A stretch of DNA of 8,837 nt from Methanocorpusculum sp. (GTDB taxonomy: Archaea > Halobacteriota > Methanomicrobia > Methanomicrobiales > Methanocorpusculaceae): assembly GCA_017555685.1 (NCBI GenBank), contig JAFZFW010000030.1, positions 1-8,837 on the forward strand, written 5' to 3'. Under the pieces are notes generated by a model. That model saw only the letters and a program-made list of their open reading frames with translations. It did not search any database and was not told the origin of the DNA. Each line of letters begins with the position of its first letter. Within the stretch, counting starts at the first letter, position 1. Below, piece by piece: positions 1 through 5,332 of the stretch. A program made the position numbers and the translations under genes.

Positions 1-342
1 ATGGCTGACCTCGGACGAAAGGATATGCCGAAGGATTCTGAATCTGCTGTCCGTATCGGCGGTGTTCAGCGCCCAAAGGAGACTGATGATGTGCGGATTT
101 CGCAGGTTCAGCGTCCGCGTGATGTTGACTCAGCAGTACGCTTCGGAAGCACTCAGCGTCCAAAGGATGAAGACCGGGAGATTTCTGCCGGCAGTACTCT
201 GAGACCCAAAGATGATGAAGGAAGAATCCGCGTAACCCGTGTCCCGATGCCGAAGGATTATGGGGAGAAGGTGCGTCTCTCGGAAAAGAAGAAGTCCAAT
301 GAAGAGGATACGCACAAGAAGTCAGAGTTCAGGTGGCTCTGA
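1..342 (+). CDS. RPKD-repeat protein of unknown function
   Basis: I do not recognise this 113-residue protein. It is hydrophilic and strongly charged, with no membrane segment, no cysteine and no signal peptide, and it is built almost wholly from a degenerate 15-residue repeat. The mark of each unit is a [RM]-P-[KR]-[DE] tetrapeptide, with prolines at residues 10, 25, 39, 54, 69 and 84 (spacing 15, 14, 15, 15, 15). Four of the tetrapeptides are followed by a V/I-R pair that opens the next unit, as in VRIGGVQRPK, VRISQVQRPR, VRFGSTQRPK and IRVTRVPMPK. The last 20 residues are rich in Lys, Glu and Asp and end in FRWL. The stop TGA shares its A with the ATG of the HD gene, so the two are probably co-translated. 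The ATG is at base 1 of the window, so promoter, ribosome site and any longer N-terminus cannot be judged. The fold could be disordered or a short beta-repeat; that is inference. Confidence 0.72.
   Translation: MADLGRKDMPKDSESAVRIGGVQRPKETDDVRISQVQRPRDVDSAVRFGSTQRPKDEDREISAGSTLRPKDDEGRIRVTRVPMPKDYGEKVRLSEKKKSNEEDTHKKSEFRWL
25..258 (+). repeat. Six-copy degenerate 45-base in-frame tandem repeat
   Basis: The [RM]P[KR][DE] core recurs six times at almost exact 45-base intervals within the first gene. At DNA level the cores are related but diverged, for example cagcgcccaaagga, cagcgtccgcgtga and cagcgtccaaagga, so the repeat is old and kept at protein level. One interval is 42 bases, a clean codon loss that keeps frame. 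Confidence 0.8.
331..336 (+). promoter_or_regulatory. Ribosome binding site deciding the HD gene start
   Basis: AGGTGG lies 5 bases before the ATG at 342 and inside the last codons of the RPKD-repeat gene. It supports ATG 342 rather than GTG 333 and fits termination-reinitiation at the TGATG junction. Confidence 0.5.
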
Positions 343-1535
343 TGACAAAGCAGATTAAAGATCCTGTTCACGGCTATATTGAAGTTCCAGACGAACTCAT
401 CCCTCTTTTAGACTCTCCGCTGCTGCAGCGCCTGCATCATATACGCCAGCTCGGCTTTGCGTATCTGGTGTATCCGGGGGCAAACCATACTCGTTTTGAG
501 CATTCGCTTGGTGCGATGGCTTTAGCGGATAAGGTCTGTCAGAGTGTGGGGCTTGCAGAAGATGAGCGGCTTCTGGTGTGTTCTGCAGCGCTTCTGCATG
601 ACATAGGGCACGGCCCCTATTCACATGCAAGCGAGCGTCTGAGATCAGAGTTCGGCGAGTTTTCGCATGACGATATTCTGCCGTTTGCTGATATCCTGCA
701 GCCGCAGTTGGATACAATCGGCTGTGATATCCGTGAGGTTGCGGGGATAATTTCCGGCACGCACCGGCTGGCTTCGATTATCCATGGGGACTTGGATGTC
801 GACCGGATGGATTATCTCCTGCGTGATGCGCACTACTCAGGTGTGCCGTACGGGACGCTTGATGCAAACCGTTTGATCCAGTCATTGGTTATGGATGCGG
901 AGCAGGGTTTGGTTCTGAAGGATTCCGGCGTTGCTGCTGCCGAGTCTTTGTTAATCGCCCGGACACTGATGGGTCCATCGGTCTACTATCACCATGTAAG
1001 CAGAATCGCTGAGGAGATGTTCCTCGCAGCCGGCCGTCTGCATTTTACGAAAGAGACTATTGATGCGTTTATGCGGATGGATGATGCGGAAGGAAGCATC
1101 ACGCTTCTTCATTCGGAAAATGCTGCAGCTCGCGATTTGATGATGCGGATTCGCACCCGCCGGCTCTTTAAGCGTGCGCTGTATGTGGGGCGCGAGTTGG
1201 TTGAGATGCCGCGGCTGACCCGGCTTGACGCTGTTTCCCGCAGACGTCTGTCTCTGGAGATTGCAGAGACGGCAGGCGTTGATGAGAATGCAGTTATCTT
1301 GGACATTCCGCCTCTTCGAAAAGACATGCAGATGCAGGTGCGGGTCAAGAGCATGCATGATTATGTGCCGTTTGAAGAATTGGTGCCGCTTCTGCCGCTG
1401 ATGAATGCGACCCGTCAGGAACAGTGGCGGCTTGGCGTCTATGCAGCCCCGGAGAATCTCGATGCAGTTCGCACTGCAGCATACTCGGTGCTCGGGGTCA
1501 GCAGGCCGACAAAACAGGGACGGCTTGAGTTTTAA
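342..1535 (+). CDS. HD-domain phosphohydrolase (YwfO/COG1078-like, putative nucleotide triphosphohydrolase)
   Basis: This 397-residue cytoplasmic protein belongs to the HD superfamily. From the ATG at 342, the metal-site motif can be read as H54 (in RFEHSLG), H86-D87 (ALLHDIGHGPYSH), further histidines H90 and H95, and an aspartate in the DVDRMDYLLRD segment at residues 152-162. The order and spacing, and the helical stretch after it (AAESLLIARTLM), match the YwfO/EF1143 group, some of which are deoxynucleotide triphosphatases; the substrate here is unknown. Length is near the usual 400-430 of the family. I chose ATG 342 over the in-frame GTG at 333 because AGGTGG at 331-336 lies at ribosome-site distance and the ATG overlaps the upstream stop as TGATG. 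The gene is coupled to the RPKD-repeat gene, so the two products may work together. It ends head-on against a GNAT gene 17 bases away. Confidence 0.9.
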   Translation: MTKQIKDPVHGYIEVPDELIPLLDSPLLQRLHHIRQLGFAYLVYPGANHTRFEHSLGAMALADKVCQSVGLAEDERLLVCSAALLHDIGHGPYSHASERLRSEFGEFSHDDILPFADILQPQLDTIGCDIREVAGIISGTHRLASIIHGDLDVDRMDYLLRDAHYSGVPYGTLDANRLIQSLVMDAEQGLVLKDSGVAAAESLLIARTLMGPSVYYHHVSRIAEEMFLAAGRLHFTKETIDAFMRMDDAEGSITLLHSENAAARDLMMRIRTRRLFKRALYVGRELVEMPRLTRLDAVSRRRLSLEIAETAGVDENAVILDIPPLRKDMQMQVRVKSMHDYVPFEELVPLLPLMNATRQEQWRLGVYAAPENLDAVRTAAYSVLGVSRPTKQGRLEF

Positions 1536-1546
1536 CTGCCGTCCTG
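1515..1546. terminator. Possible hairpin terminator between convergent genes
   Basis: The arms cagggacggc (1515-1524) and gccgtcctg (1538-1546) pair with one bulged G around a 13-base loop. The hairpin spans the HD stop codon and is followed on the plus strand by a T-rich run (roughly 1548-1565). Archaeal termination depends mostly on T-runs, so the T-rich stretch may matter more than the stem. No measured termination is implied. Confidence 0.35.
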
Positions 1547-1552
1547 CGTATT

Positions 1553-2035
1553 TTATTCTTCTTTTGCCAGTGTAACCAGTGCATCGCCGGTTACCCGGTA
1601 TGTTGTCCACTCACTCATCGGTACAGCGCCAAGCGAGAGATAAAAGTCAATACTTGGTTTGTTCCAGTCAAGACACCACCACTCAAACCGTCCGCATCCG
1701 CGCTCTACAGCTATCTGTGCAAGCTTTTTCAGCGTTGCCTTGCCGTATCCTTTTCCGCGATACTCCGGCAGGACAAACAGGTCTTCTAAGTAGAGTCCGG
1801 CTCTTCCAAGGAAGGTCGAGAAGTTGTGGAAGAACAGCGCAAACCCGACCTCGCGTCCGTCTTCCATCACGAACAGTACCTCTGCTCTCTTCTTCTCAAA
1901 AATCCCTTCTTCCAGCATTGCAGATGTCGCAACTACCTGATCTGCCATCTTCTCATACTCAGCAAGGTCTTTGATGAACTGCAGAATCAGCGCTGTGTCT
2001 TTTCTTTCTGCGAAACGAAACTCCGGTTTTGTCAT
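1553..2035 (-). CDS. GNAT-family N-acetyltransferase (SSAT/diamine acetyltransferase-like)
   Basis: A 160-residue single-domain GNAT protein predicted to transfer acetyl from acetyl-CoA to an amine. The acetyl-CoA loop of motif A is RGKGYG at residues 93-98, preceded by the beta-strand segment LEDLFVLPEY. Motif B follows as CLDWNKPSIDFYLSLGA, in which Y132 is in the place of the usual general-acid tyrosine. The opening FRFAERKDTALI with IKDLAEYEKM, and the LDWN segment, resemble the spermidine/spermine N1-acetyltransferase group, though polyamine specificity cannot be read from sequence and thialysine or other amines are alternatives. The length is normal. It starts 3 bases after the stop of the zinc-ribbon/HTH gene, with GAGG about 9 bases before the ATG, so the two form a minus-strand operon. 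Confidence 0.88.
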   Translation of the reverse strand: MTKPEFRFAERKDTALILQFIKDLAEYEKMADQVVATSAMLEEGIFEKKRAEVLFVMEDGREVGFALFFHNFSTFLGRAGLYLEDLFVLPEYRGKGYGKATLKKLAQIAVERGCGRFEWWCLDWNKPSIDFYLSLGAVPMSEWTTYRVTGDALVTLAKEE

Positions 2036-2038
2036 ATC

Positions 2039-2638
2039 TTATCCTCTCTTCTTTTTGAAAAACTCTGCTGCTGTTCCTGCTTTATTCTCCGGCGGAAGAT
2101 ACCGTGAAGGATACCCGCTTGCCTGCAGAATTGCACTTGTCTCTTCATCCGTGCCGGAAAAACTCTTTCCCATCAGGGAAATCAGCGAGTTCGGCAGCGG
2201 CAGACCGTAGAGACTGCTGAATCCGGTCATCGGGAGGTCAGAGAGTGCGTAGTTCCTGACTGAACTCCGGTTCATCTGAATCCCGAGACCTTCCATAATC
2301 GCTGCTGCATGAGAATAGCTGTTCGTACGCGACAGATTCAGCGCGAGGTCGATGATTGCAGACCCGACCCGCGTATCCGGATAGAACGGCTCTTCTGCAT
2401 ACAGCAAGCGTCCGCATTCTTTGCAGAGAAACCGGCGTACCTTTACAGTAACTGTCTGAGCCCCTCCGGGAAGTATCAGCGTTGCGTAATTCTTCGTCTT
2501 TGTATCATACGGCATAGGACGTCCTCCGCAGTGGGGGCAGTTCCCGATTTCTTTGAAGAGGACTCCATCAAGTGAGGCAATTCCCATACTGATGGTAGCG
2601 GCCAGCATGGGCGGGATTTTAATCAGGCGGCGTACCAT
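2039..2638 (-). CDS. Zinc-ribbon/helix-turn-helix protein, transposase-front-like
   Basis: I do not recognise a named family. From the ATG at 2638 the protein has 199 residues. A four-cysteine zinc ribbon (NCPHCGG about residue 33, FLCKECG about residue 71) encloses a beta-rich stretch including TVTVKVRRF. It is followed by a likely helix-turn-helix (AIIDLALNLSR, then SYSHAAAIMEGLGI and NRSSVRNYAL). This ribbon-plus-helix order resembles the DNA-binding front of ISL3-type transposases, but no DDE catalytic domain follows; instead there is a short tail ending in a basic FFKKKRG. A solo DNA-binding regulator or a domesticated transposase remnant is inferred. The start is uncertain: the frame is open back to TTG 2713, with ATGs at 2689, 2638, 2608 and 2587. 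I prefer 2638 because upstream codons lie inside the 2651-2703 palindrome. A GNAT gene follows in the same operon. Confidence 0.65.
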   Translation of the reverse strand: MVRRLIKIPPMLAATISMGIASLDGVLFKEIGNCPHCGGRPMPYDTKTKNYATLILPGGAQTVTVKVRRFLCKECGRLLYAEEPFYPDTRVGSAIIDLALNLSRTNSYSHAAAIMEGLGIQMNRSSVRNYALSDLPMTGFSSLYGLPLPNSLISLMGKSFSGTDEETSAILQASGYPSRYLPPENKAGTAAEFFKKKRG

Positions 2639-2641
2639 TGA

Positions 2642-2650
2642 TGTATAAGA
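2642..2650 (+). promoter_or_regulatory. TATA-like box, candidate promoter of the OB-fold/Nif3/SWIM operon
   Basis: The sequence tgtataaga sits where a transcript starting about 25 bases downstream (near 2672) would have a leader of about 40 bases before the ATG at 2713. No ribosome site is seen directly before that ATG. The call is by pattern and distance only. Confidence 0.3.
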
Positions 2651-2703
2651 GTGGGTTTTTGGAGGTGATAAGGCTGTCACCCTTATCATCTCAGAAAACC
2701 CAC
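2651..2703. repeat. 53-base near-perfect palindrome in a divergent promoter region
   Basis: Two 23-base arms (2651-2673 and 2681-2703) match at 20 of 23 positions around the 7-base centre ctgtcac. The outer 9 bases (gtgggtttt / aaaacccac) and the inner 8 (tgataagg / ccttatca) pair perfectly. In a plus-strand RNA two of the three mismatches would be G-U pairs. It lies between the minus-strand zinc-ribbon gene and the plus-strand OB-fold gene. TATA-like elements flank it on both sides (tgtataaga at 2642-2650 for the plus strand; ttatagg on the minus strand at about 2703-2709), which would place both start sites near its centre. An operator is my preferred reading. Confidence 0.7.
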
Positions 2704-2709
2704 CTATAA
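2703..2709 (-). promoter_or_regulatory. TATA-like box, candidate promoter of the zinc-ribbon/GNAT operon
   Basis: Read on the minus strand, ttatagg would place a start site near 2680, in the palindrome centre, about 40 bases ahead of the preferred ATG at 2638. It mirrors the plus-strand box on the other side of the palindrome. A second minus-strand option is cttatac near 2644-2650, which would favour a start at 2608 or 2587. Confidence 0.3.
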
Positions 2710-2712
2710 TCA

Positions 2713-3255
2713 ATGATAGTAAAAGGCATCACCCTTCGAACTCCTCCGCTCCTCCTTGGAGTTACCGTCCTCTTTGCCATTGTTTGTGCAATGTCATTTG
2801 CTGATTCCGGCGAATGGATTTACGTCTGGATGGGAGTTCCTTTATGTATCATCTTACTTGGTTTCCCGCTTATTCTGATGTACTCCAATGAAAAGCAGGT
2901 ATTAAAGAACAAAGATGCCATGCGTGCCGCAGCAAGAAAGGTAAAGGCCCAGCAGATTACCTCCTCCATGCGCGGAGTACCGGTCCTTCTTGAAGGAGAG
3001 GTTGTAAAAATCTCCGGCATCAACATGAACAAGCCGACCTATATCATCAAGGATTCGACAGGTCAGATTGTTGTCCGCCGCTTTGCCCTTCCGGAACGTC
3101 TCTTCGGTGTCGGCGCACGTGTTGAGGTTCTGGGAACGGTTTTCGGCAAAGTCGGAAATGAGCGCTCTGTCTTCATCAATGCATTAACCATTGTCCCGAC
3201 TGCCGCAGCTGCTCCGGTTGAGGAAGAAAAAATCCGCATCAAGAAATACAACTGA
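2713..3255 (+). CDS. Membrane-anchored OB-fold protein
   Basis: This 180-residue protein has two predicted membrane helices, about residues 11-30 (PPLLLGVTVLFAIVCAMSFA) and 38-57 (VWMGVPLCIILLGFPLILMY), joined by a short polar turn. A basic linker (KQVLKNKDAMRAAARKVKAQ) then leads to a beta-rich domain at about residues 87-162. That domain, with VLLEGEVVKISG, YIIKDSTGQIVVRRF and ARVEVLGTVFG, fits an OB fold of the tRNA-anticodon/nucleic-acid-binding type. The basic linker after the second helix suggests that the OB domain faces the cytoplasm. The C-terminus is an Ala/Pro stretch and a charged tail. The function is unknown; OB folds bind nucleic acids or other ligands. It stops 1 base before the Nif3 ATG and heads a three-gene operon. 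The ATG is chosen because both helices need it; it has no clear ribosome site. Confidence 0.8.
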   Translation: MIVKGITLRTPPLLLGVTVLFAIVCAMSFADSGEWIYVWMGVPLCIILLGFPLILMYSNEKQVLKNKDAMRAAARKVKAQQITSSMRGVPVLLEGEVVKISGINMNKPTYIIKDSTGQIVVRRFALPERLFGVGARVEVLGTVFGKVGNERSVFINALTIVPTAAAAPVEEEKIRIKKYN

Positions 3256-3256
3256 T

Positions 3257-3964
3257 ATGAACCGAACTGAATTTATCGCCCGCATGGAACGCATCGCCCC
3301 TCCGGAGCTTGCCGAGGAGTTTGACATCGGCAGAATCGGTCTTCTGGTTGAGGGAAAAGACGAGATTGAGAAAATTGCCTGTGCTCTTGATGCAACACCG
3401 GCAGTTGTTAACGCTGCAGCAGACGGCGGATTTGATGCGCTCGTTGTCCACCATCCGGCATTCTGGAATGCGATGCACAGTGTTGTCGGCAGAAATGCAG
3501 AGATTCTTCGCCCGCTTATCAAAGCTGATGTGAATCTGTATGCCATGCACACTAACTTTGACCATGCAGAAGGCGGCATCAACGATGCGTTAGCAGAAGA
3601 GCTTCGTCTGACGGACCGTGTGCGGATGTCTTTGGGAGTTGTCGGAACACTGACCACTCCGCTTTCTGAGATTTCCCAAACCCTTGGCTGCGGTCTTCGT
3701 GTGTGGGGCGATGTTGAAGGTATCTCCCGGATTGCTGTTGTCGGCGGCTCTGCCTTTGACTGGGGGCTGATTGAAGAAGCAGCATCCCTTGGTGCGCAGG
3801 CGTATCTCGCATCCGAACTGAAATACAATATGGCGCTTGAGTCACCTATCCCCTGCATTGAGGCAACGCACTATGCCCTGGAGGCTCCGGGAATGCGGGC
3901 ACTCGCCCGCCGTGAGGGCTGGACTTTTATTGACGGCACTCCGCTGACTCAGATTATCGCATGA
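3257..3964 (+). CDS. Nif3/DUF34-family dinuclear metal protein
   Basis: A 235-residue member of the widespread Nif3 (YbgI/DUF34) family, whose members form toroidal hexamers with two metal ions per subunit and whose biological role is unsettled; some database records call them GTP cyclohydrolase 1 type 2. All five expected metal ligands are visible: H65 and H66 in LVVHHPAFW, D102 in HTNFDHAEGG, and H205 and E209 in EATHYALEAPG, with the same HxxxE spacing as E. coli YbgI. The segment GGINDALAEEL is also typical, and the length is near the usual 250 without the extra inserted domain of longer forms. The ATG at 3257 follows the OB-fold stop by one base; the frame is open back to 3191 but those 22 residues lie inside the upstream gene and lack family likeness. 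The stop overlaps the SWIM gene start as ATGA, so the three are co-transcribed. Confidence 0.93.
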   Translation: MNRTEFIARMERIAPPELAEEFDIGRIGLLVEGKDEIEKIACALDATPAVVNAAADGGFDALVVHHPAFWNAMHSVVGRNAEILRPLIKADVNLYAMHTNFDHAEGGINDALAEELRLTDRVRMSLGVVGTLTTPLSEISQTLGCGLRVWGDVEGISRIAVVGGSAFDWGLIEEAASLGAQAYLASELKYNMALESPIPCIEATHYALEAPGMRALARREGWTFIDGTPLTQIIA

Positions 3965-4323
3965 TTCACCCGTTCACCGTCCTGAAACGAGAAGGCGAGC
4001 TCAATGATGCGGTCCGTCAGGCGTTTATCGGCGCCTACGGAAAACGCGGAGCAGAAGCTGTCGATGCTGTCCTTTCAGGACGGGTGAAAAAATACCGTGA
4101 CTATTTTGTTGTCGTCGGAAACACTGACGAGTATTTTATCGAAGGAGACTTCTGCAGTTGTGCGGCATCCCGATACGGGAATGACTGCTGGCATACACTT
4201 GCCGTAAAAATCGCAGAGGCAACAGGACTCTTTGAGACCTATGATATGTGGTACTACCTGCACGGGGTAGACGAAGAGGAAGAGGACTACACCTCTAACC
4301 GTGCTCCGCAGACCGGGCAGTAG
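3961..4323 (+). CDS. Short SWIM zinc-finger protein
   Basis: A 120-residue protein with a SWIM-type zinc finger, CxCx8CxH, formed by C65, C67, C76 and H78 in the context YFVVVGNTDEYFIEGDFCSC and then NDCWHTLAVKIAEATG. The first 45 residues are helical and basic, and the tail is acidic (DEEEEDY). Small stand-alone SWIM proteins of this type occur across archaea, and eukaryotic SWS1/ZSWIM7 is a similar short SWIM protein that acts with Rad51 paralogues; a role in DNA repair or nucleic-acid binding is therefore possible but is inference. The start overlaps the Nif3 stop as ATGA. Its last 37 bases overlap the 3' end of the convergent membrane zinc-ribbon gene. Confidence 0.88.
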   Translation: MIHPFTVLKREGELNDAVRQAFIGAYGKRGAEAVDAVLSGRVKKYRDYFVVVGNTDEYFIEGDFCSCAASRYGNDCWHTLAVKIAEATGLFETYDMWYYLHGVDEEEEDYTSNRAPQTGQ

Positions 4324-4505
4324 TTATCGCCCGGCTGTACTCTGCATTCGCAGACTGGACATCTGCGTTCTTCTCTTTTCGGCAGGAAGAAGAGCGGAAG
4401 GAACAGAAACAAAAAGAAAAAGGGAAGTCCTGCCGCAAAGCATACTGCTGTTACCAGAAGAGACCCTGAAAACAGGGCGAGCATGACAGCAGTTCGTTTT
4501 TCCAT
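4287..4505 (-). CDS. Small membrane zinc-ribbon protein at end of nad operon
   Basis: From the ATG at 4505 this is a 72-residue protein of unknown function. Residues 7-25 and about 27-42 form two very hydrophobic helices, the second rich in Phe (LPFFFLFLFLPLFFLP). A basic KREERR patch follows, then a zinc ribbon with C49 and C52 (RCPVC) and C63 and C66 (YCPVCGARL), plus an extra C54. The basic patch suggests that the ribbon faces the cytoplasm. The ATG overlaps the nadC stop as TGATG; a GTG one codon earlier (4508) is possible. It lies in the nad operon, but zinc-ribbon membrane proteins of this size are common in archaea and nothing in it points to NAD metabolism. Its 3' end overlaps the SWIM gene by 37 bases, with a TAG stop. 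Confidence 0.78.
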   Translation of the reverse strand: MEKRTAVMLALFSGSLLVTAVCFAAGLPFFFLFLFLPLFFLPKREERRCPVCECRVQPGDNYCPVCGARLEV

Positions 4506-5332
4506 CACTCAATTTCCAGACTGACATCTGCACAGCGCACCGAATGAGTCAGCGCTCCCATGCTGATGATATCGATGTCAAGCCCTTTGTAGGCAGCAAT
4601 CGTCTCCGCTTTGATGCCGCCGGAGATTTCGAGCATCACCTTGTCACGAAGCCCTGCCTCGCTGAGTGCAGAGATTGTCCCGGCAATATCCTGCGGGCTC
4701 ATGTTATCGAACATAATCGTATCTGCTCCGGCTTTTGCGGCAAGAAGGGCATCTTCGACTGATTCTACCTCGCAGTCGATGACCTTTTTCGGCGAGTACT
4801 CACGGCATCGGCGAACCGCTTCATCGACCGGAATGAAGCTTCGGTGCGTATCCTTAATCAGAAATGCCTCTTCAAGGTCATACCGGTGCGGAAGTCCTCC
4901 TCCGGCAGTGATTGCCTTCTTGTCAAAGTACCGAAGTCCCGGAGCCGTCTTTCTTGTTCCGGCAACCCGTACATGGTCATTGATTTCGCGGGCGAGTTTT
5001 CCTGCGGCATCAGCGGCAGAGGCAATCCCGCTCATTCTGCCAAGCAGGTTTAATGCTGTCCGCTCGGCAGCTAAAATCGAGTGGACTCTTCCGTGAAGGC
5101 GAAGAATAACCTCATAGGGTGCGGCTTTCTCGCCGTCCATTTTCTCCGGCAGCGCGGCAACGCCGACCAGCCCGAATATTTCCACGCACTCTTCGATGCC
5201 GGAGAGTGTCATCTCCTCACGTGCTTCGATGCGGGCAGAGACATAGGTGTTCTCGAGCAGTGCCTGCGAGGTGATGTCTCTTTCAACAGCGTCTTCGGCT
5301 AAAAATGCCTTCAGGAGTTCCTTTCGCTCCAT
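4505..5332 (-). CDS. nadC: Quinolinate phosphoribosyltransferase (nicotinate-nucleotide pyrophosphorylase, carboxylating)
   Basis: The 275-residue enzyme converts quinolinate and PRPP to nicotinate mononucleotide, CO2 and pyrophosphate, the last dedicated step of de novo NAD precursor synthesis. Family motifs run in order: ERDITSQALL near residue 17, the helix AAERTALNLLGRMSGIA (88-104), the substrate-binding GTRKTAPGLR (125-134), GGGLPHRYDL (144-153), DTIMFDNMSP (204-213), EISGGI (235-240) and ISMGALTHS (256-264). The length is typical, and no conserved basic residue of the GTRKT or HR motifs is missing. The ATG overlaps the nadA stop as TGATG, so it is translated as part of the nadX-nadA-nadC operon. 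Confidence 0.97.
   Translation of the reverse strand: MERKELLKAFLAEDAVERDITSQALLENTYVSARIEAREEMTLSGIEECVEIFGLVGVAALPEKMDGEKAAPYEVILRLHGRVHSILAAERTALNLLGRMSGIASAADAAGKLAREINDHVRVAGTRKTAPGLRYFDKKAITAGGGLPHRYDLEEAFLIKDTHRSFIPVDEAVRRCREYSPKKVIDCEVESVEDALLAAKAGADTIMFDNMSPQDIAGTISALSEAGLRDKVMLEISGGIKAETIAAYKGLDIDIISMGALTHSVRCADVSLEIE

Noticed and set aside
25..258. Regular repeat as a CRISPR array
   Set aside because: The units are in frame, coding, diverged in DNA and have no unique spacers.
951..1610. 219-codon minus-strand frame spanning the HD and GNAT 3' ends
   Set aside because: It crosses the convergent junction and lies antisense to a well-supported HD protein; no motif is seen.
2038..2048. 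Partial match (cttatcctctc) to the palindrome right arm at the far end of the zinc-ribbon gene, as a possible mobile-element end
   Set aside because: Only 10 of 11 bases match, nothing outside this stretch agrees, and no target duplication is seen; chance is adequate.
3191..3256. 22-residue N-terminal extension of the Nif3 protein
   Set aside because: It overlaps the OB-fold gene end, has no family likeness, and ATG 3257 gives the normal Nif3 beginning.
3184..3858. 224-codon open frame on the minus strand opposite the Nif3 gene
   Set aside because: It is Ser/Ala/Arg-rich shadow sequence; the Nif3 metal ligands show that the plus strand is coding.
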